DNA of 64,000 bases from Crocodylus rhombifer. Taxonomy: Eukaryota; Chordata; Crocodylia; Crocodylidae. This document shows positions 57,538 through 64,000 of the stretch, piece by piece. The position numbers were made by a program, and so were the translations under genes. Numbering within the stretch: the first letter of the stretch is position 1; each line of letters starts with the position of its first letter. The notes under the pieces were generated by a model. The model saw only the letters and a list, made by a program, of their open reading frames with translations. It was not told the origin of the DNA and made no database searches. The stretch is from NCBI GenBank assembly GCA_038503035.1, contig JAVSML010018932.1:1-64000 (forward strand). Direction: 5' to 3'.

Positions 57538-57542
57538 AGGCA

Positions 57543-58061
57543 GCAGTGCACAAGTCTCTTGATGTGTTTATAGACTGTCCTGATCCTACTACTTTGTCTT
57601 CATCCTTCCTGTTCCTGTGCTTCTAGTTAGGTTTCTAACTTCTGATTTGCTCTTAAATGCAAATCTCAGTACCTGACCCCTTGACTATTCCTGATCTTAG
57701 TTTGGATTCTGGGCTCCTGGTTCAGGTGTTGGTTCAGGTAACTTCTGATGCCCTGGCCACTCATAAGAGACAGAATTCTTAAATTTCTTCCCTGTTGCTC
57801 ATCAAAAATGATTATTTTTTTCTCACATACTACTTTTACTTCCACTTCTGTGTAAAAATATCAGCATGCCTTTTTTTTTACACATTCATCTGGAATCATC
57901 TAATGTTTCCACAGAAAGAGTAGTGTTGGATCCCAGCAGGTATTTTTTTTATATTAATTTACTCTGCCATGGTTCTGTCTCAGCAGCGCATATCAAAATA
58001 CACCAGCTTGTCATGTATGGCAAAAGTGTGTAGCCATAATGATCCAGATATTTTGTGAGAA
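57543..58061. other. AT-rich non-coding stretch
   Basis: About 500 bases of ordinary AT-rich DNA. No gene or repeat recognised. Confidence 0.5.
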
Positions 58062-58198
58062 GCAAGGGTTTCTTAGGGTGGTATCTTTTATTGGACCAGC
58101 TGTGTAGTTGGGATTGAGTTAGACAGTCATTCAAGTGCAACCATTCTTCTTCAGATTAAGATTGTCTTGCATTTGAAAGCTTGCGTAATAGGGCTGTG
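58062..58198. repeat. Foldback repeat, left arm
   Basis: GGTATCTTTTATTGGACCAG, then TGTGTAGTTGGGATTGAGTT and a later GCATTTGAAAGCTTGCGTAA. Its inverted partner lies beyond the MITE, at 58998-59070. Together they would form a stem of about 55 bp if the MITE were absent. Confidence 0.65.
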
Positions 58199-58997
58199 CA
58201 AAACAGCACCATTTTATTTTACTTTCATTTTGCTGTTTTGATGGGACAGTGTTTTGTTTCATTTCAAAGGCACTGCTCCATCTCATTTAATTGAAACTGT
58301 TTCACTGTTTCAATGCTGGTTTGATGTTTCACCCATAGGCTATAATAAGGAAGCACAAAAGTGCCTATAACTTTGTCAGATTTGAATGAAAACAGCAGGG
58401 ATGGTATCCCCTTCTGAAGCCATGAAGCCTGCCCACTTTCAAGGAGGTAGGTGCAGGGGTTGCTGGGAAATGGTACCTCAAGCTGCTGACAAGCAAAACT
58501 TGTGATGTGTGACTGTGTTGTGTGCTAAGGCACACCCTCACTTGCATTGGGGCCTATACATGACACCCTAGTGTGCCCCAATGAGCTCTTCTCCTCCCTT
58601 ATAGCCTCAGCTCAGTCTACCACTTTAAATAACAACAGGTAAAATAATAATTTACTGAGGAATAGCACAGTAGCACCAGCAGCAGCATTGGCAGTCAAAC
58701 TGTGACACAACCTTTCTTTCCTCTCCTGCGGGAGCTTCTTCTCCAGTGTGTGTGTTATGGCTTGCCCTCACTGTGTCCTTCCCCATCCCTCTCCTTACTT
58801 TGTTTCCCTGCAGGCAAACTCAGCTTCAGCTTCAGAATTCAAAACATTTTTAAATATTTGAAATGTTTCAACTGCCCTTGTTTCATTTTGAGGCTGCTTC
58901 AAAGCTCTTCATTTTGTTTTGATTTCGCTGTTTTGAGCTCAAAATGAGTCAAAACAGCATCAAAACAAAACTCCTGGCAAAATTTTGCACAGCCCTA
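58199..58997. mobile_element. hAT-like MITE (799 bp), nested in a foldback repeat
   Basis: The edges TAGGGCTGTGCAAAACAG and, complemented, TAGGGCTGTGCAAAATTT are inverted repeats. The flanking octamers TTGCGTAA and TTGTGTAA match in seven of eight bases, supporting a hAT-type 8-bp target duplication. Subterminal TTTCATTTTG and GCTGTTTTGA phrases recur in inverted form near both ends. No transposase is encoded; the 81-residue open frame is unremarkable. A partial relative lies at 38160-38560. Confidence 0.8.
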
Positions 58998-59070
58998 TTG
59001 TGTAACTCAATCCCAAAGACACAATTGGTCCTATAAAAGATATCACTCTAACAAATCTTTGATTCTTAGA
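58998..59070. repeat. Foldback repeat, right arm
   Basis: TGTGTAACTCAATCCCAAAG then CAATTGGTCCTATAAAAGAT and ATCACTCTAACAAATC, the complement of 58084-58125 in order. The last part matches the end of the Penelope-like element at 6717-6745, which gives the family a likely origin. Confidence 0.65.
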
Positions 59071-61165
59071 TATGCCACAATACCACCTTTGCTATCAACT
59101 AGTCAATATATTCATAACTGTTGTTGAAAAGCATTAGTAAAGACCAGTGACTGAATTTCCCAAAAGGAAAAACTTTTCTCATTTAAGAAGTGATACAGAA
59201 TGACATGGCATTAGAAAACTTATTCTATTTGGCTTATTGATAGGTGCTTAATATCAATATTAAAATATTAATACATGTTTGTGAGGGTACCACAGTTTTT
59301 TGGGTTGTTTTAGAAATACAAAATTTGCCCCTTCTTAATCTAAGTCATTAAACAAAAGCAGACCTATTCTATGGTGTTTTCCACACAATATTCCCCCATA
59401 GCTATTTATAGATCAGAATATGGAATTTCTTCATTCTGGTTCACAATAGTATAAGTTAATCATTTCTTTTAAATGAAGCTTGACTGTTTTTTCTTGTATT
59501 TTATGTTGTAAAACAAAGTTTTGCAATTAGATGATATAATTTGTAAAAAATAATGGTCTCCTAGGAAATGCCCCTCATACAAATGAAGCAGCATATTTCC
59601 CCATCAGGAAATAACCAAAAAGTAGAATATAGAGATTATACATCTAACAGAACATAGCATGTATTCCACAGGACCTAAACTGACTAGCGTTTTGTTTCAA
59701 GATTGTATATAGAGTGAGGAAACCACATACTCCAGCACAACTTTTCTCTCCGATTTGAAAGCTTTCCTTTTAGTGGTATAGAGGTAAGAAGTACGTTTGC
59801 CCTTCCGGGAAAGTAGATGAGATTTTAAGTCCTCCTATCCTGCTGAACCTCCATTAGTTATGATAATCTTCCAAACTCACGCTTCTCTTGCTGAAGTCTC
59901 CATGTGAAGCCATGTGCCACTGTACTGGCTCAAATCCACCCCTTCCTCTTTCTCTCTCAATTCACATGCTGTGTGTTTCTAATGGAGAAAAACTAAAAAA
60001 GGAATCAAATTCAAGAAGCTGCTTCTGGGGAGTCCCTTTTGAAGTTACAGTTTAACTGTGTAAAGGAGTTCTATAGAAAAATGAACGCAGTTTGCAACTA
60101 TGTGCTGATTACCTCTGAAGTTTTCAAAGATTTTTCTTCAGCTAGCATGGTTCATTTCTTTCTATGTAGGCATCCTGTATATATCAGAAACTATTCCCCT
60201 TAGGGTTCCAAGTAAGTACCACAAAGATGACTGACATCCTTTAACAATACGGGGCTCAGGGTGATCAATCACATTCCTTTGTTTTTTAAATAGTGAAGCG
60301 CTATGTGGTTTTGTGTATAGTAGCAATATATCCATGTAATATTAGAGCATGCATATTTAAATTACAAAACCAGGAAAGAAATTTAGGCTGTTAAGGTGAG
60401 ATTTACTTGTATCATTGGCAATGAATGAAAATGGCAGGAAAATAGGTGCTGATTTGAATGACTGAGTGCACATGTTATTGGATTATAGGTTAATATTGGC
60501 AGGGGCCTAGTATAAGGAGGTATGCCACCATTGTTCTAAGTATTAGTTTCCAAGATCTTGTGCTGGGGACAAAAGTGGAAGATGAAGAGGTTGTTGGTGA
60601 AAAAAATACTGAGATATTTCAAAACACATTTTAAATTAGACATCATGACCTGCAATTTCCAGACAATTAAACCTGCCTGTGATGAACAATTGCAGGCACT
60701 TGAGGTTTCCATGAATACAATGAATTAATGCAATACAATATAGAAAAAGGAAATTTTGGAACTGGAGCCTTATAATTTGGGACTCATATCTTCAGTAGCC
60801 AGATGTATATTCTTGCTCAAAAAGATGATGAAGTTATTTTTTTTTTTTTTAATGCAAGTGGTAGGTAAGAGTTGGAGGGGATAAAAAAAAAATTATGGTT
60901 CAGATGCAGCATATTTTAAAAAAAATTATTACAGTATGGTCACAGAACAAGAATCTCTTGCTTAGCTGTCCTCAGAAGGATCAGGAATCCATTCAGTTTC
61001 CTCACATTTTTTTAATCCAATAATAAGTCCTTTTATAGTACTGTCTTTCTCAGTTTGTGCAAATGCTGAAGCATTCTAATTGGAACACTCCAGCAGCTTC
61101 ACTGTCATGTGTATTAAGTGTCTTCACATTTTAAAATGGGAGTAGGGATCTTTAAATAAAGAGTA
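59071..61165. other. AT-rich unique stretch
   Basis: About 2.1 kb of AT-rich DNA with a T run at 60837-60851 and A runs near 60885-60930. No gene or repeat family recognised. Confidence 0.5.
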
Positions 61166-62320
61166 TCAAACAAGTTGTATTTCAAGCACCTCCGCCACCA
61201 CTTTGAAGGCCAGGATGCTGAATACACAAGGTGTTTTAATTGGATTAATTAAATTGAACTAATTAAAATACCCCTCTCATCCTAGAGTACTTGTACAGCT
61301 ATCTAATATGAATAGTCATCCAGAAATTAATAAAAGGTGAATATTTTGCAAAACTGGAAAATGAAGTTATTTCAGAGAAATCTGATTTATGTCATAAGTA
61401 AAGTAAGTGGACAGCTGTAGTCTCAAGAGAAAATAAACCCTGTTTCATTTACTTCTCTTTCATACCACATCAGGAAACTAGTGGGCATTTTATATGTGGA
61501 TTTTTTATTTTAGAAATCCAATATAGAGGTTCAATAGAGAAGTTCAATATTATTAACTCAAATGCTGTATAATTTGCTTTTTAATATCTTTCTGCTGTTC
61601 CAATATAACTCTTAGTCCAATGTCTCGTAAGTGCATTTAATTTTGTCTTAATGTGGTGGGTACTATATAGTAATTAAACTGAAATCATTATTAAAGCCTT
61701 CCTAATGAAACTTAACAACTTAGTTGGAAGCGACATCTAATGGCACATATAATTAGCTGAAAAGTACTTAAATTGTAATGAAGGTGTTATTAGATTTGTG
61801 TTTTTAATGAATTAAAGCTGAATGACATGTCCAATCATAAAACTAGAATATGTTAATAAAATACATACACTATTATTTTAACCATAATTATTCCACAGAT
61901 GCATGCAGTTACTTTGGTATTTCTTGTAATGTCTGAAACATGGGATCACCTTGCTCAACATAGTAGCTTCCTTGTCTTTGAGCTATGCTTATCTACTGAA
62001 TTTATTTTTGCTGTTGTCCCATTTGTAGTGAGAACTAATAACACTATGAAGGACTATCAACATCCATTCTGTCTCATGCATCTTTAACTCATTACCATTG
62101 CTGAAGATTTATACAGAAATGTTGACAGAATGCAGTTTGATGTTCAGCTCTCAAGAGGTTAAGGGTTTTTTTTTTAGCCCAGACTGTTTAAAAAATTTTC
62201 TTTTGACTTAATTGAGTAAATAACATTAAAGCTCTTAAGAAACATTAAACACAAAATCCCATTAAACTGCTTTGTAATGGCTGTTCTAGTTGAACTTCAT
62301 TTTAAATCACTTAAAAGATG
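61166..62320. other. AT-rich DNA dense in TAATTA-type motifs
   Basis: TAATTGG, TTAATTAAATTGAA, CTAATTAAAAT near 61235-61270, TAGTAATTAAACTG near 61668, ATATAATTAGCTG near 61746 and AATGAATTAAAGCTG near 61807 are clustered. TAATTA is the core recognised by many homeodomain proteins. No coding exon, repeat edge or tandem repeat is seen. AT-richness alone produces such motifs, so a regulatory role is only a possibility that needs cross-species alignment. Confidence 0.25.
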
Positions 62321-62734
62321 ACAGTATGTTCCAGTGGTAGAGACCATTCTGAGAGTTATTTGTATGTTATTCGTGACTGTTATAGCCTTGCTGTATCACT
62401 TTCAGCCTACACTAACTGAAGTGTTTAAGTCCACAGTCGCACATCTCCCCATCCAGTCTAACCACTTAAATGTCTAAGGGTCTACAGGTATCTTATGTTT
62501 TCACCAACGAAGTTATTTAGCTATGTAATGCTTCCACTAAATATGGCACAGGCCCCAACAGGTTGGATGAGCAGAATATGTCAACATACATGTCATGTGA
62601 CCCATTTAAGATTCACAAATTTGATGTCTCTGTGCCTAAATCTTCTGATGGACTAGATCTTATAGGTGTGCCCATAATATGCCTGATGTACATGGACAAT
62701 GTGGAGTTAAACACAGACATAACAGCCCAGGCCA

Positions 62735-62822
62735 CGAGGGGAAGACGTGGTAGTACTGCCATTAGCTTTTTGGTTAGAATGCACACCTAAGAAGTGGGAG
62801 ATCTGGGTAAATGCCCATTTTC
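62735..62822 (+). repeat. tRNA-like SINE head
   Basis: TTTGGTTAGAATGCACACC resembles a pol III box A context (T-GGTTAGA-CRC). About 30 bases on, GAGATCTGGGTAAATGCCC resembles a box B context (G-GTTCAAATCCC) with mutations. The spacing fits a tRNA-derived SINE head. The family could be LF-SINE-like, but the tail is not recognisable. Confidence 0.4.
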
Positions 62823-63929
62823 AACTCAAGTTCTGCATGGTCTGTGTGTGAAGGCCAAATCAGAATGATCACTTGGAATCAAAATAACTCATGAGAGTTG
62901 TGGTTGTGAGATAAATTCCAGTACTGTGAGACGTGTTAAAAAAATGAGTTGGTGGTGTTGCTTGTGGAAGAATATAGGTGAGGTTATGCATTAATGAGTT
63001 ATTCCTTATGATAACACAGCAACATGAAAAAATATGTGTTTTGGACTAATGATTAAGAGATGTACTTTCTGTATACAAGAGTAGTACAATTTCAGTAAAT
63101 CCATTTTTAGAAAGAAACAATCTCTTATTATGATGCTTTCACTTTAATAAAGAATTCCCTATTTTCATAATGCATGCTATAATTTAGAGCATTTTCTCAT
63201 TAAATGTGAAGCTGATACAAATGGAGTGGGAGAAACATTGCTGTATGGAAATCTTTCTGCAGAGTTAAAACACTGTTCATGATACTAATCCTCCAAACCA
63301 AAATTTTTAATAAAAGTGGCTAGGGAAGTTTTAAGTGTTTATCCCCTTTTTTTCTTCTTTATAATATAAGAACAGCTTGAATTTATGTTTCACATGTTTG
63401 TGCATTTTTCTTTTTCTGTTTTTGTCTTTTTAGAAAGAAGAATCATGTTATTGGTTTTCTCACTCCTTCTTTCCCCTATATTTTCTAATACAGTTTGTAT
63501 ATAGATCAGGTCTATAACCAAACAGGATACTCAGTCTGAGGGAAGAGTGCCTTCACTGAGGCTTGCAGTGAACTAACTAACTGGTATAAATTAAAAAGAT
63601 TATTTTATCATTTTGTGGATATGCCCTCAGTTCCAGCTTTTGAGTCAAATATTTGCTATGCTTTGCGCTCATCAGCCAACCCTGAGGGGCCAATTACTGC
63701 ATTAGGCCATGGAGACTGAACCATGCCCAGTTCTCCTGGACAAAGTGTTCCCTCCTGCTTCCCCGTAAGGGTTCAAGCTTGTTGGCAGAGAAATATGTGT
63801 AGGCAGCTTGGTCTGTAGTTAAATCATCTTCAATCAGGGCTACTTAAGTCCAACACCTTTAACTGAAGTTAGTATTTACAGGTTTTTTATGTTTATATGC
63901 AAGATATTTATAAATATGTGAATTATCAG
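62823..63929. other. AT-rich unique stretch
   Basis: About 1.1 kb of AT-rich DNA with no recognised gene or repeat. Confidence 0.5.
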
Positions 63930-64000
63930 AAGTGAGGATTTAAATCTTGCACTTCTGAAACTCGAAGTGTGAGCCTTTATTGGCTAAGCCAGAAGACCAA
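63930..64000 (-). repeat. Possible tRNA-like SINE head, antisense, cut by the window end
   Basis: On the - strand, TTCTGGCTTAGCCAATAAAG resembles a box A and, about 40 bases on, GCAAGATTTAAATCCTCAC resembles a degenerate box B. The window ends at its 5' side, so the element cannot be judged fully. Confidence 0.3.

Overview
The window looks like non-coding DNA from a large vertebrate genome, probably a crocodilian (alligator-like). The evidence is indirect. It carries a CR1 LINE 3' end with the (ACTATGAA)-type tail, other CR1 pieces, a decayed Penelope-like element with RT and GIY-YIG remnants, several LTRs, and a dense population of hAT-like and foldback DNA transposons. The base composition is AT-rich and the introns/intergenic spacing is long. 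The species call comes from recalled repeat style, not a search; a turtle is the main alternative. I find no bacterial-type gene, no rRNA, no tRNA gene, no CRISPR, and no open frame that reads as a functional host protein. Long open frames sit almost entirely in GC-rich repeats.

Layout. 1-4.2 kb: GC-rich unclassified sequence, a possible Myb/SANT-like remnant and a small hAT-like MITE. 4.26-6.75 kb: decayed Penelope-like element interrupted by an LTR-like insert, then a CR1 3' end (6.9-7.1 kb). 7-17 kb: mostly unique AT-rich DNA with two hairpin MITEs, two related GC-rich VNTR-like blocks, and a foldback element whose arms enclose one of the MITEs. 17-28.7 kb: two antisense LINE fragments, a 1-kb foldback hAT-like element, two direct copies of another inverted-terminus element and a short intact foldback. 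28.7-32.5 kb: unique. 32.5-45 kb: a dense retroelement/minisatellite block (solo LTRs, rearranged CR1, two CA/CG microsatellites, a GATGTCA-type minisatellite, a pogo/Tigger-like MITE). 45-49 kb: mostly unique, with one foldback tail. 49.3-57.5 kb: a second 1-kb foldback hAT element with a perfect 8-bp target duplication, a Charlie-like MITE abutting a third LTR of the same family, further LTR-like DNA, and an antisense LTR-like block. 58-59.1 kb: a 0.8-kb hAT MITE inserted between the arms of a foldback repeat. 59-64 kb: AT-rich, largely unique DNA with TAATTA-rich stretches that could be conserved non-coding sequence, and two tRNA-like SINE heads.

Nothing here works together as a pathway. 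The window records successive transposon insertions, several of which can be ordered relative to each other. The best-supported observations are perfect or near-perfect target-site duplications around a palindromic hAT element (49268-50311), a solo LTR (41588-42851) and a nested MITE (58199-58997). I see no evidence for a new biological system; the most unusual items are the two kilobase-scale palindromic transposons and the foldback repeats whose arms enclose MITEs.
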